A stretch of 64,000 nt of DNA from Arthrobacter alkaliphilus. Its GTDB lineage: Bacteria; Actinomycetota; Actinomycetes; Actinomycetales; Micrococcaceae. This document shows positions 52,481 through 62,160 of the stretch, piece after piece. The DNA lies in contig NZ_JAKEEC010000019.1 in the NCBI RefSeq assembly GCF_021483235.1, positions 11,523 to 75,522 on the forward strand. Direction: 5' to 3'. The notes beneath the pieces are model-generated. The model was not told where the DNA came from and ran no database searches. It saw only the letters and a list, made by a program, of their open reading frames with translations. Within the stretch, counting starts at the first letter, position 1; each line of letters starts with the position of its first letter. The translations under genes and the position numbers were made by a program.

Positions 52481-52888
52481 ATGACGGTCGCAACGCGTGC
52501 CCCTTCTGTAGACGCCTGGGTTCAGAGCTTCACCGAGGCCAACAACCAGGACCCGGAAATCCAGGCCCATGGAAAGTACTTCACCTGCTCGTACCTGCTG
52601 GACATGGAGTCGCACACCTTTGTTGTCCGGGTGGTGTCCGGCAGCATCGTCCAGATATCCGTGGACCCGGGACCCATCGACGTGCCCTACCAGTTCGCCA
52701 TCCGGGCCAGCGCCCACACCTGGGGTGAATTCGGCAAGCCCGTCCCGGCACCCATGTACCACGGCATTTGGGCCGCCACGTTCCAGCGCGACATGAAGCT
52801 GGAGGGCGACGTCCTGGTCCTGATGCAGAACCTGCGCTGCATGACCCGCCAGATCGAACTGCTGCGCTCCACCGGCGCACCCGTCTAG
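52481..52888 (+). CDS. SCP2-like sterol-carrier-type protein (135 aa)
   Basis: FTEANNQDPEIQAHGKYFTCSYLLDMESHTFVVRVVSGSIVQIS and PYQFAIRASAHTWGEFGKPVPAPMYHGIWAATFQRDMKLEGDVLVLMQNLRC follow the SCP2 alpha/beta pattern of small lipid-binding proteins. Start preceded by GAGAGGAAC. It is 18 bases before the hydrolase gene and co-transcribed with it. It may hold a hydrophobic substrate for the hydrolase; no enzyme activity expected. Confidence 0.6.
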   Translation: MTVATRAPSVDAWVQSFTEANNQDPEIQAHGKYFTCSYLLDMESHTFVVRVVSGSIVQISVDPGPIDVPYQFAIRASAHTWGEFGKPVPAPMYHGIWAATFQRDMKLEGDVLVLMQNLRCMTRQIELLRSTGAPV

Positions 52889-52906
52889 ACCATAGGAGTT
52901 CCTGAC

Positions 52907-53767
52907 ATGAGCAAAATTTCCCCCGTCACAGGCCACTACGTCACCGTCGACGTGGACGGCCTCGAATACAAAGTCTTTTACCTGGAGAATGGCCAGGGCC
53001 AGCCCCTGGTCTGCCAGCACACCGCCGGAGCCCACAACCACCAATGGCGCGGCCTGCTGGAGGACCCGGAAATCACCGCCAACTACCGGGTCATCGCCTA
53101 CGACCTCCCCCGACACGGCAAATCAGACCCCCCGGAAAACACCCAGTGGTGGACCGAGGAGTACCAGCTCAGCGCTGACCACTACGCCAACTTCATCATC
53201 GCCCTCGTCGATGCGCTGGAACTGGTTGACCCCATCTTCATGGGATCCTCCTTCGGGGGTAACGTGGCACTGCAGCTCGCCCACCGCTTCCCGGAGAGGT
53301 TCGACGCCGTCATCCCCGTAGAAGGGGCGGACCACTCACCGGGCTTCTACCTCGACTGGTGGCAGCACCCCCACGCCAACGCCGCTCAGGTCTGCGGCAG
53401 CGGCGTCTGGGACCTCATGGCCCCCCAGTCACCGGAGGCGGACCGCTGGAAAACCTGGTTCTACTACACACAGGGTTCCGAGGCGTTCAAGGGTGACCTG
53501 TACTTCTACTCCGTGGACCACGACCTGCGCGGCAAGCTGGGCGAAATCCAGACAGACAAATGCGCGGTGGTCCTGATGACCGGCGAGTACGACTACCTCA
53601 CCACCCCTGAAGACGGAGCCCGCACCGCCAGCCAGATCCCGGATGCCGAGTTCATCGAGATGAAAGCCATCGGCCACTTCCCGATGAGCGAGAACTACTC
53701 GGTTTTCAAGGGATACCTCGTTCAGGCCCTGGACCTGATCCGCACCAAGGCCAGCGCCCGGGTTTAA
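52907..53767 (+). CDS. alpha/beta hydrolase
   Basis: 286 residues. NGQGQPLVCQHTAGAHNHQWRGLLE (oxyanion region), nucleophile elbow GSSFGGN (Ser near 107), acid in TGEYDYLTTP, and catalytic His in AIGHFPMSEN. Complete catalytic triad of the fold. With the SCP2-like partner and LysR control it looks like part of a degradation pathway; the substrate is unknown. Confidence 0.9.
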   Translation: MSKISPVTGHYVTVDVDGLEYKVFYLENGQGQPLVCQHTAGAHNHQWRGLLEDPEITANYRVIAYDLPRHGKSDPPENTQWWTEEYQLSADHYANFIIALVDALELVDPIFMGSSFGGNVALQLAHRFPERFDAVIPVEGADHSPGFYLDWWQHPHANAAQVCGSGVWDLMAPQSPEADRWKTWFYYTQGSEAFKGDLYFYSVDHDLRGKLGEIQTDKCAVVLMTGEYDYLTTPEDGARTASQIPDAEFIEMKAIGHFPMSENYSVFKGYLVQALDLIRTKASARV

Positions 53768-53831
53768 CCGATCCGACCCCTCACCTCCATAGTGACGAAC
53801 CACTGCATGAGACTGGGCGTCCTCATGCCCC

Positions 53832-54400
53832 CTATTTCCTGAGGCTTACCGCGATGTGCTGCATGATGGCGGGGTCGGAGAGCGTGGCGGCATCGCCAGG
53901 GTCGCGGCCTTCGGCGACATCCTTGAGGAGGCGGCGCATGATCTCGCCGGAGCGGGTCTTGGGCAGTTCCGGGACCACCAGGATGGTCTTGGGTTTGGCG
54001 ATCGGGCCGATTTCCTTGCCCACGTGGTTGCGCAGTTCCTGGACCGTGGCGTCGCCGTTGTTCACGGCATCGCCGCGGAGGATGACGAAAGCGACGACGG
54101 CCTGGCCCGTGGTCTTGTCCATGGCGCCCACGACGGCGGCCTCAGCCACGGCGGGGTGGGACACCAGGGCGGATTCGATCTCCGTGGTGGAGAGCCGGTG
54201 CCCGGAGACGTTCATGACGTCGTCCACCCGGCCCAGGAGCCAGATGTCACCGTCTTCGTCCTTCTTGGCACCGTCGCCGGCGAAGTACATGTTTTCGAAC
54301 CGGGACCAGTAGGTGTCCTTGAACCGTTCGGGGTCGCCCCAGATGCCGCGCAGCATGGCCGGCCAGGGCTCGCGGATCACCAGGAAGCCGCCATGGCAAT
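53832..54400 (-). pseudogene. acs: acetyl-CoA synthetase, C-terminal fragment
   Basis: GGFLVIREPWPAMLRGIWGDPERFKDTYW, YFAGDGAKKDEDGDIWLLGRVDDVMNVSGHRLSTTEIE and the C-terminal PKTRSGEIMRRLL (acetylatable lysine region) match acetyl-CoA synthetase from about residue 450 onward. The N-terminal two thirds is absent. Upstream the frame passes into unrelated sequence that begins as a VOC-type protein. A deletion fusion is likely. It would not be active. Confidence 0.85.
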
Positions 54401-54469
54401 CGGGACGGATTCGACCGTCCACTGACCTCGAGAAAACCGTTGCCAGGAAGAATATGAGGCCCGGCGCTT

Positions 54470-54577
54470 CTCCCGGTAGATCGCCAGACCCAACGTGTCC
54501 CGATAAAACCGGTGGCTCCGCTCAGGTTCGGACGGATGAAGCAGGATGCGGCTCTCGATGACTTCCATGTTCTCCAT
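54470..54577 (-). pseudogene. VOC (glyoxalase-type) protein, N-terminal fragment
   Basis: MENMEVIESRILLHPSEPERSHRFYRDTLGLAIYRE is the first beta-alpha-beta unit of vicinal-oxygen-chelate proteins. After about 36 residues the similarity stops and the DNA continues into the acetyl-CoA synthetase fragment. So a junction near 54400-54470 joins two unrelated genes. Confidence 0.7.
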
Positions 54578-54716
54578 CCTGCCCTCGAGCCATGATTTCG
54601 ATCGGGACCGTGCTTTGAATTCTCGGTTTGCGTTCAAGGATCATGCAACGGACACTTTTGCCGGCCGCAAGGGCTCGGACATGGCACTCCAGCGTTAGGA
54701 GCAGAGACAGGCGTGG

Positions 54717-55619
54717 CTAGGGTAGCCGATCCAGCCCTAGGAGCGTCCGCGGGGTGTGCCAGAGGACATTTTTCATCCACTGGCTTCCGAGTCCCCAGTC
54801 TTCGAGTACCTGAATCTGGTGGCTGTAGGAGTAGGGAATCGAAGGAAAATCCGTGCCGAAGACGACTTTGTGGGACAGTCCGGCAAGGGTGTTCTGGTAT
54901 CCGGGCGGGATCGGGGCGACCTGTTCCATATAGGAGGTGCCGACCATGGTGGTGTCGAGGTAGACGTGAGGATTGTTTGCGGCAAGGTCGGCGTACTCCT
55001 GGTACTCCGGCAGGCCTGCGTGGGCGATGATGAGCACCAACGAGGGGTACCTTTTGATGAGTTCGTATATGGGTTCAGGTCCGGTGTATTTTCCGGGGTG
55101 CGGACCGTTGCCGCAGTGGATGACGACCGGTGTAGCGGAGTCCTCGATGAGCTCCCAGGCGGGTGCAAGCTGAGGATCCAAGGGCGAGAATCCTCCCACC
55201 TGGATGTGTACCTTGAAGATTCGAGCGCCTTGTTTCAAGCTGTGCGCGACGACGGTTTCCACGCCTGGCTCTGGGTAGAAGGTGGCAGAGTGAATGGCGT
55301 CAGCATGGGCTGAGGCGAATGCTGTTGAGTAGTCGTTGAGCCACTGCGCCATACCGGGGCGGTGCGCATAGTTAAGTGTGGTGAATGCCTTCACTCCGAT
55401 GTCTCGCAGCGTGCGCACCCGTTCGTCTTCGGAGTCCCGGTAGGTGATGGGCCATGGGGGAGCCCCGCTGTCCGCAACACGGTCAAAAAATGCCCACACC
55501 TTTTCCTGCACCTTGAAAGGCATGAAATGCACATGCAGATCAATAATCCCCGGCAAGCCCAGCGAGTCGAGGTATGGGCGAACCTCCGCGTCTGAACGCG
55601 GTACAGGTGCTATAGCCAA
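54717..55619 (-). CDS. amidohydrolase-2 family metal-dependent hydrolase
   Basis: 300 residues. Metal-binding signature IIDLHVHFMPF near the N-terminus, the lysine region FKVHIQVGGF, VIHCGNG, LIIAHAG and GTDFPSIPY, together the TIM-barrel active site of amidohydrolase-2 enzymes such as decarboxylases and lactonases of aromatic catabolism. TTG start with AGGAGGG upstream. Substrate unknown; it lies next to catabolic debris. Confidence 0.88.
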   Translation of the reverse strand: MAIAPVPRSDAEVRPYLDSLGLPGIIDLHVHFMPFKVQEKVWAFFDRVADSGAPPWPITYRDSEDERVRTLRDIGVKAFTTLNYAHRPGMAQWLNDYSTAFASAHADAIHSATFYPEPGVETVVAHSLKQGARIFKVHIQVGGFSPLDPQLAPAWELIEDSATPVVIHCGNGPHPGKYTGPEPIYELIKRYPSLVLIIAHAGLPEYQEYADLAANNPHVYLDTTMVGTSYMEQVAPIPPGYQNTLAGLSHKVVFGTDFPSIPYSYSHQIQVLEDWGLGSQWMKNVLWHTPRTLLGLDRLP

Positions 55620-56502
55620 GACAACCCTCCTGCGTTCCAGATCTCATCAGCCCCAGAGCGTTGTCAACCCGATGAAGCTCGCCAGGGCGGAAGGTCTCCC
55701 GCGCAGGGAGCGTGACTGAACGAGTGCCCGCTAAGTATATGTAGAGAGCCACTGCTATCGCTCGGCGCCATCTTCTGCCGTCTCCATTAGCCGGACCCCC
55801 ACCGTCCAGCTCGCTACATTCTGGACTTCCTCGAGAAGGCCGTCATCCGAGTTCTCGCTGATTCCCATAAGACACGCAAAACGCCCGGTCGGGACTGTCC
55901 CTTAACGCTCCACGGCAAATCGCTGTATCCACCGTTAGTCACGAGCACCCTCGGTACGGTGCGTGTCACGGCATATGGATGTAGAGGGAAATGCATGCAG
56001 CGCAGCCGGGGGCGGTGCTATCGTGCGCGCATTCCGTATCTCGACTTGCGGGCGAAGACCGGGCGCCGATTCGTCTCTTCAGGCCGAGGATTTGGCGTAG
56101 CAGAAGCTGCAAGCTGTGAAGGGGAGGCCTGTGGGGCGAGGCGACGTCGGGAGTGGCTGCGATCTTGTCCTTGATCATCCTGGTCCAGGGCTCCTTCCTG
56201 GCTCTTCCGGAGGATGGAACCGGGTGCGAAACGCTGGGTTCAACACAGACTTTCCTGGTAGGAAATACCGGCGCGGCAACCGGTCACTGGATGGGCCGAG
56301 GTTGGGGTATTGCGCGAATCGCAGAACGGGATCCCGCCGCGCTGAGGTCGCTGTCATGGCGCATCCGTCGGGGTTGAGGCGGCTTCGTCCCTCATTATTG
56401 GTGCATGGCTGGTGGATCTTCCAGGTTCCGTCTTCTGCCAGGCCATCGATCCTTGGTCGCGGACGAAGTGGCCTCCGACCAATGCCAGAATGCGGTCGCC
56501 GG
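55620..56502. other. non-coding or degenerate stretch left of IS30
   Basis: No ORF with convincing protein character. Short open frames here are arginine/serine-rich shadows. The region probably consists of remnants; an IS30 N-terminus was looked for and not recognised. Confidence 0.35.
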
Positions 56503-56873
56503 TGCACCTGCCCGTGGACCACACCGCCGAATCGGTCCGCGACGGGCTGATCAAGACCATTAGCAACCTGCCGGCGCACCTGCGCGGATCACTGACCTGG
56601 GACCAAGGCGCCGAAATGGCCAAGCACAAAGCCTTCAGCATCGCCACCGACATGGACGTCTACTTCTGCGACCCCGCCAGCCCCTGGCAACGCGGGTCCA
56701 ACGAGAACACCAACGGGCTGTTGCGCCAGTACTTCCCCAAGGGCACCGACCTTTCCGTCTACGGTCCCGAGGACCTCGAGCACGTAGCCCAGGAACTCAA
56801 TGCACGCCCACGCAAAACGCTCAGCTGGGATACCCCAGCCGAGCGCCTGCGTGACCTACTATTGACGAACTAG
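56503..56873 (+). pseudogene. IS30-family transposase, C-terminal fragment
   Basis: VHLPVDHTAESVRDGLIKT, LRGSLTWDQGAEMAKHKAF, YFCDPASPWQRGSNENTNGLLRQYFPKGTDLS and the end WDTPAERLRDLLLTN are the last half of an IS30 DDE transposase, with the D in WDQG and E in SNENT visible. The N-terminal HTH and first D are lost. The following CACCATCGGTGTTGCAACGAC near 56876 looks like the IS30 end. Confidence 0.85.
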
Positions 56874-57387
56874 ACACCATCGGTGTTGCAACGACCCCTA
56901 GAATTCGCCTTCCGAGGGGCTTTCCCTATTTATCCGCCAAGATAAAACTGCCGGACACAGTCGTCTGTGACAGCAGCATCCCTCATCCCGCCGGGTACGG
57001 GCGTGTGTACTTCTTCTTGGATCCGCGCGCCGGAGCGGATGAACCCAGACCGAGGCCCGTTCACCGCCATGGGGTGTCCGATGCACCTCGACGGCTTCCG
57101 TGATGGCGACGCTCTGCCGGTGAGCCGGCCGCAGGCGCTACAACGCGCTTCGACGCAGTAGTTGTCGGCTTTTGGTGTCGCTGAAAATGCCAGACTTCCC
57201 TGGAATCGGAGCACCACCGCCGCGGCCCGTTCGATCGATGAGATGTCTCGTGCCCCGACGGTATCGAGGCTAAATCCGGGCTGATATTTGTTCGCCCGGT
57301 TCTGCGCGCGGGAGTATGATAGCACATGCTGGGTGCCTGAATCGTGCGTCCTTTCGAGAACGCATCACATTTTTGAAAGGACCAGCC
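56874..57387. other. intergenic stretch after the IS30 fragment
   Basis: No supported gene. The long leftward frame (56930-57325) has no recognised domain and low coding character. The segment before 57388 is probably the promoter region of the next gene. Confidence 0.3.
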
Positions 57388-57873
57388 ATGACACGCTTCG
57401 GAATCTCACAGACCAAATTTTGGGGTGCGGCATTAGCCGTAGCAGTCATCGGTTTCCTTTTGTTCAAGCCGTTGTTCCTGGACCACGTACCGCCCGGGCC
57501 CCAACCAGGAGGCCTACAGGCCGGCCTTTTCATGTTCGAATCCGCTCTTAGCGCCCTTGCCATGGGCGTCGGTGTTGCCATCTTGATCTTCGGCGGCAAC
57601 GTCGTCCGCACACTACCTGCGGAGCTGCAGCTTAACGGCCGGATCCTCCAGATCGCGCTGTTCTGGATTGTGGCGCCTTGGCTTGTACACACAGGGTTGC
57701 ATATGACGAATGCAGAGGGTGACTTTGGCCGGCTGGCTGCCATTGAATATGGATTCCACGTCACAACCTACTCTGCGGGAATCGTCGCCGCGGTCATGGT
57801 CGCACGCATTCTCCATGAGCTTGTGGGCGCGAAGCGCGCCGCCGGTCCCGACCTGACGGTAACGCCGCACTGA
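57388..57873 (+). CDS. membrane protein (161 aa), unknown
   Basis: ATG 57388 follows GAAAGGACC. Four hydrophobic segments occur: FWGAALAVAVIGFLLFKPLF, FESALSALAMGVGVAILIFGG, ILQIALFWIVAPWLVHTG and STYSAGIVAAVMVARIL-like. No signal for a catalytic site. It stands alone between an IS30 relic and the monooxygenase. Confidence 0.65.
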   Translation: MTRFGISQTKFWGAALAVAVIGFLLFKPLFLDHVPPGPQPGGLQAGLFMFESALSALAMGVGVAILIFGGNVVRTLPAELQLNGRILQIALFWIVAPWLVHTGLHMTNAEGDFGRLAAIEYGFHVTTYSAGIVAAVMVARILHELVGAKRAAGPDLTVTPH

Positions 57874-58108
57874 GCTCAACGTCCCCCGGACACCAGAAGG
57901 GGGGACCAACCGTCCACTAAATCAGAGCGCGCGACGCCGGGAGCGCCCAACGGGTCTATGGGGTTCATCTCCGGCAGAACAAGAATGTCCCGTAACCATA
58001 GGGATACGAGATGTCTCGCCGAGTAAGACGTGTGGATCCAGGATCTGACGTCATAGCGCCCCAACTGATCGTGTTGATTGTGCAGGGGAAGCCTCGTTAG
58101 GAGGTTCG

Positions 58109-59419
58109 ATGAAGGTTGCCATCGTCGGTGGTGGGATTGGGGGCATGTGCCTGGCCCTGTCGTTGCACGCGGCTGGTTTCGATGACGTGGACATCTATGA
58201 GTCGGCGTCTGCCATCCGCGAATTGGGTGTCGGCATCAACGTCTTGCCCCATGCGGTCCGGGAGCTCACGGAACTTGATCTCATGGCTGATCTTTCGAAG
58301 GTGGGCGTGGCGACCGCCGATTTCACGTACTTCTCCAGATTGGGCCAACGCATCTGGGAGGAACCTCTGGGCGTCGCGGCCGGATACCGCTGGCCCCAAC
58401 TGTCCATCCATCGTGGCGAACTGCTTGGCCTGCTCCAGCGGGCGGTGCGTGCGCGCCTCGGCTCGCACCGGGTGCATACCGGCCACCAGCTGGCCAGTGT
58501 GGGGATGGACCCGCAGGGGAGGTGGGCCGACTTTGTCGCGCACGATCCGGATCGGGTGATCGCCCGTGCTTATCCGGACCTGCTGGTCGGGTGCGACGGG
58601 ATTCACTCCACCGTCCGCCGATGCCTTTACCCGGATGAGGGTCCTTTGCGGTGGAATGGCGTAACGATGTGGCGAGGGGTCAGTGTCGGGGAACCATTTC
58701 TCTCCGGCCGTTCGATGGTGAACATCGGATCCAGTAAACAACGCACTGTTCTCTATCCCATCTCGGCTGTCGTCCGGGATCAGCCGGGAAAGATGTTGAT
58801 TAACTGGGTCGCGACCCGCAAGGTCTCGACCGCTGAAATGCCACCGCAGGACTGGACATACCTTGCGCGGCGAGAAGACGTTCTGGAGGCCTTCGCGGAT
58901 TTCCGGTTCGATTTCCTGGACGTCGTGAGGCTCATTCAGGAAGCCGAGGTGATCTACCAGTACCCCATGGTGGACCGGGACCCGCTGCCCTCGTGGGATT
59001 TCGGTCGAGTGACCCTTCTCGGGGACGCCGCTCATCCAATGCATCCCGTGGGCGGCAATGGTGCCTCTCAGGCGATCCTCGATGCCCGCGTCCTGGCGTA
59101 TGAACTCGCGCTTCAGCCCACGATCGAAGCCGCGATCAGCGCTTATGACGCCCAACGACGCCCGGCGACCGCGGCGGTCGTTCAATCCAACCGCCGCGCC
59201 GGACCGCATCGGTGTCAGGACCTCGTGGAGCAACGGGCCCCCAACGGATTCGAGGAACTCTCCCAGGTCATCAGCCGCAAGGAACTCGAAGAGATCGCCG
59301 ACGAGTACAAGCGGATCGGAGGCTTCGATGCCCAGCGACTGAACGATCGAGCGTCCTTCGCGGTGCAGCCACCCGCGCCGTCCGCACCCACCAACGGCGA
59401 AACCCCGCTCCGCCCGTAG
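58109..59419 (+). CDS. FAD-dependent monooxygenase (salicylate-hydroxylase type)
   Basis: 436 residues. FAD motifs: VAIVGGGIGGMCLAL (GxGxxG), LLVGCDGIHSTVRR (DG) and LLGDAAHPMHPVGGNGASQAI (GD motif). FYSRLGQRI and YQYPMVDRDPLPSW belong to the substrate-facing half. Group A single-component hydroxylase for an aromatic acid; the exact substrate is not evident. AGGAGG sits 5 bases before the ATG. Confidence 0.93.
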   Translation: MKVAIVGGGIGGMCLALSLHAAGFDDVDIYESASAIRELGVGINVLPHAVRELTELDLMADLSKVGVATADFTYFSRLGQRIWEEPLGVAAGYRWPQLSIHRGELLGLLQRAVRARLGSHRVHTGHQLASVGMDPQGRWADFVAHDPDRVIARAYPDLLVGCDGIHSTVRRCLYPDEGPLRWNGVTMWRGVSVGEPFLSGRSMVNIGSSKQRTVLYPISAVVRDQPGKMLINWVATRKVSTAEMPPQDWTYLARREDVLEAFADFRFDFLDVVRLIQEAEVIYQYPMVDRDPLPSWDFGRVTLLGDAAHPMHPVGGNGASQAILDARVLAYELALQPTIEAAISAYDAQRRPATAAVVQSNRRAGPHRCQDLVEQRAPNGFEELSQVISRKELEEIADEYKRIGGFDAQRLNDRASFAVQPPAPSAPTNGETPLRP

Positions 59420-59558
59420 GACCAGCTGAGCCGCTCAGCGCTACCCCGGGGGGATTGTCCCGCAACAGGATCCCGCATCGGACGCCCCGGGAGGAGTGAC
59501 TTCAACGTGATGGGTTGGACCGAGGCTCGCCCGAGCGCTGCCCTTGCGGAGCCGCGGG

Positions 59559-59838
59559 TCAGCCGAAGATATTCGCCCATTCCCGGATGTGCCACTCCTC
59601 AACGAGCCCGGCGCGGACGAAAGGGTCGTTCTCCGCGTAATGTTGCGCCTCCCCAGGGGAGACGAGCACGGCCCATGGTGCGTACCGGCTCGCCGGGCCG
59701 GTCAAGGAACGCGCCGGCCATGAGAAGCAGGCCTTCGCGATGCAGCCGTTTGGACGTGGCGACGTGCTCGGCCAGCTGCTCCGGGGCCTCGCGTTGCACA
59801 TCGGGGAAGGACTGGAAGCGGGTGGTCATGAACACCAC
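59559..59838 (-). pseudogene. YCII-like protein, frameshifted
   Basis: The first frame gives VVFMTTRFQSFPDVQREAPEQLAEHVATSKRLHREGLLLMAGAFLDRPGEPVR, the second (shifted by one base) gives YAPWAVLVSPGEAQHYAENDPFVRAGLVEEWHIREWANIFG. Together they match a YCII domain of about 95 residues. The shift lies near 59680. It is the downstream gene of a small operon with the SnoaL-like gene. Confidence 0.75.
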
Positions 59839-59881
59839 ATAAAACCGGGGGACTCCGTCGACCTGGGTCGTTCCCGCGCCG

Positions 59882-60269
59882 TCAACCCAGGACCTCCGTG
59901 GTGGGCTCAGTGCTTAAGGGGGCGAAGGGGTGCCTGTCGAAGATCAGGACGCTGCGGCTGATTCTACCCTCGGCCACGGTGAAGTGCTCGGCAGTGGACG
60001 CAGGGGTGGTGGCGGCGGTGTGCGGGTGGTACACGAGAACCGCGGTAACGTCGTCAACTAAGGCTGCGATGGTTTCGCTCCCGTGAAGCGCTGCAACAAA
60101 AGCCGCCGAGGAAGGCACGGTAGGAGGTGGCCCCGTTAATGGGCCCGCTGGAGGCCTCAGAGGCGATCTCATCGGCGATGTAGCCCATCGCCCGGTCCAG
60201 GTCGTGTCCTGTGCAGGCCGAATGGTAGGCAAGTGCAATGGAGAGCCCGCAGGGTGAGGTCGAGGTCAA
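59882..60269 (-). pseudogene. SnoaL/NTF2-like protein, frameshifted
   Basis: IALAYHSACTGHDLDRAMGYIADEI...SYRAFLGGF followed in another frame by FVAALHGSETIAALVDDVTAVLVYHPHT and FTVAEGRISRSVLIFDRHPF. The first frame runs on into unrelated residues after GGF. The run AAAA at 60098-60101 (TTTT on the coding strand) is the likely site: removing one base joins the two. TTG 60269 has GGAGG upstream; with that start the gene is 129 codons less one base. Confidence 0.75.
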
Positions 60270-60458
60270 CAGTTCCTCCGTGCGGTGTGGACCAGGCCAA
60301 GGCGCTGGATCCCCCGGTCGCGTCGCTGCGACGCTGAAGGGGAGTCTATCTAGTGCCCCGGATGATTCCATTGACGACTGCGTGCCTTTGGGCAGTGTCG
60401 TTCCACCCGCAACTTCTGGCTTGCCCCTGTGAGGAAGCATACTGATTATGATTAGAGG

Positions 60459-61010
60459 ATGCCGGACCTGAATAACTGGTCGGGGCCGCGGCTACTCTCG
60501 ACCGCAGCCCGAATGGTCGACCATGCTTGGGACGAAAATCTTGCCTGCGCGGGCATGACCCATGCGGGGTTCATTGCCCTGGAAGTTCTAGAAACGGCAG
60601 GACCTATGGCACAAGTCCGGCTTGCCGCCATAGTCAAGGTGGAGCCACAGACCATCCGAACAACCTTGGCCACGCTGGAAGCCCGCGGTTACGTCACCCA
60701 CGCAGACGGCAACACCCACGCAGACGGCAACGCAGACAGGCGCTTCACTCACGTCAGAATCTCCGATCTCGGCAAAAAGGCACTCACCCAGGCGCGGGAA
60801 CTTGAGCAGACCCTGCCCCCTGGAGACAAAGCCGGCCTGGAGAAACTCCGCGACCAGCTCACCACCATCATCCGGCTCCTCAGCCCAAACCGATTCGACG
60901 AGCAAATGCCAGCAACCACGGGGGAGGCAACCAAGAAGAACCTGTCCGACGAGAGCGAAAACGCCCTAATACCCAGTAATAACGTAAACAACGCACACGA
61001 CAAGGTGTGA
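60459..61010 (+). CDS. MarR-family regulator
   Basis: 183 residues. LLSTAARMVDHAWDENLACAGMTHAGFIALEVLE, RLAAIVKVEPQTIRTTLATLEARGYV is the winged HTH, and FTHVRISDLGKKALTQAREL the following helix. An 18-base direct repeat doubles a THADGN segment in the wing. The C-terminal 40 residues are an acidic extension without clear fold. It is divergent from the SnoaL/YCII operon and probably represses it. Confidence 0.85.
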   Translation: MPDLNNWSGPRLLSTAARMVDHAWDENLACAGMTHAGFIALEVLETAGPMAQVRLAAIVKVEPQTIRTTLATLEARGYVTHADGNTHADGNADRRFTHVRISDLGKKALTQARELEQTLPPGDKAGLEKLRDQLTTIIRLLSPNRFDEQMPATTGEATKKNLSDESENALIPSNNVNNAHDKV

Positions 61011-61195
61011 CTCATGGTAGTCAACGACTGAATGGTCATCGGGAATCGGGGTCGGACTAACTTGGAGATGCCGACGCTTACCGCCGCGTCACCGGAGGTG
61101 GTGGGTTGCGGCAGGCGTTGCGGAGCTTTGGAGGGGAGACGTCAGCGGCGGCAGTCTGCAGTCGGGCCGCCGCGCTTTTTGTCCTGTTGTTTATC

Positions 61196-61372
61196 TCAGT
61201 GCTTCTTGAAGGCGTCTTTGACTTTCTCCCCGGCCTGCTTGAGATCGGCTTTGACCTGGTGGCCTTTTCCCTCGGCTTTCAGCCGGTCGTTGCCGGTAGC
61301 GTCACCGGCGGCTTCCTCGCCCTTGCCGTGAAGTTTCTCGGCAGCGTTGTGGATCTTATCTCCCAAACCCAT
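61196..61372 (-). CDS. CsbD-family stress protein (58 aa)
   Basis: MGLGDKIHNAAEKLHGKGEEAAGDATGNDRLKAEGKGHQVKADLKQAGEKVKDAFKKH is a complete short CsbD protein, Lys/Ala-rich and helical. ATG 61372 has a perfect AAAGGAGG 6 bases upstream. CsbD proteins respond to general stress. It is not tied to its neighbours. Confidence 0.88.
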   Translation of the reverse strand: MGLGDKIHNAAEKLHGKGEEAAGDATGNDRLKAEGKGHQVKADLKQAGEKVKDAFKKH

Positions 61373-62160
61373 GACGGTCCTCCTTTATGTGGCCCGCTCC
61401 CGCGGCGTGAATGCCGGCGGAGTCCGGACAAGTTAATTGTAGAGATGAACCGTCTAATTGTAGAGACGAACCGTCACGGATCGGCGGCCTCGGACAACCC
61501 CAAATAATCCGCTCGGCCACCCCAACAGGGTTGCTATCGGCAGGAGGACCTATCGGAGACTTCGTAACGGATGGTCGCCGCAGCCCTGAGGGCGCTGGGC
61601 TATCAGGGTGTGCAGAACGATCCCGAAGATGGGCCACATTCGGCCAGAGCACTATACGGCCACGCCTTGAAGAATGTTGCCGGGAATGATCCAGGCCACC
61701 AGCTAGCCGTTGGTGACGGCTGCAACTACTCCGATGGCCAGGTACACGAAACCCAACCACGCCAACACCGCGTCTGCCTGCTTGTCGCCTGCCGAATCCG
61801 CGCATCGTCACCCACCTCCAACCGAATGAACCAATTTCGGATCCGCTTGCGGGCCGCGGTTCATTCTCCTCATCCGGCTTCGTGGTCTCAAAACCTCTGT
61901 CTCCAATACGCATGCTATCCAAACCAACTACAAGTGAGCCTTGCCCAGCGCTTGCCTCGCTTCATCTTCGTGGCCAGCAGGATCCGCGCCGCAGCAATGA
62001 CCAGGGAGAGGACAGCTGGGAGCAAACCCACGAAGATCGTTCCTGCAGTGTCGGTACCAGTTTCCGCCGGTGATCCGGATGATGGTCGCGACGGCCGTGG
62101 CGTGGGCGAGTCCTTCGTCGGTGCTTTCGGCCACGACGGGGAGACGTTTGGCGCCGCGTA
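61373..62160 (-). pseudogene. remnant region with broken coding tracts
   Basis: Coding-like pieces on the minus strand do not join. One is a short membrane segment AVLAWLGFVYLAIGVVAAVTNG ending in TAG near 61704. Another is FVGLLPAVLSLVIAAARILLATKMKRGKRW near 61960-62050. A third is RLPVVAESTDEGLAHATAVATIIRITGGN, like the end of a transposition AAA ATPase, near 62080-62160. They suggest stepwise loss of at least two genes. Confidence 0.4.

Noticed and set aside
55814..55996. 60-codon minus-strand ORF
   Set aside because: Considered as a fragment of a regulator or recombinase, but no motif could be assigned.
56930..57325. 131-codon minus-strand ORF
   Set aside because: Cysteine-bearing but with no recognisable family, no good start context and shadow-like composition; left as non-coding.
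58097..59233. 378-codon minus-strand open frame
   Set aside because: Antisense of the FAD monooxygenase, which has complete FAD motifs on the plus strand.
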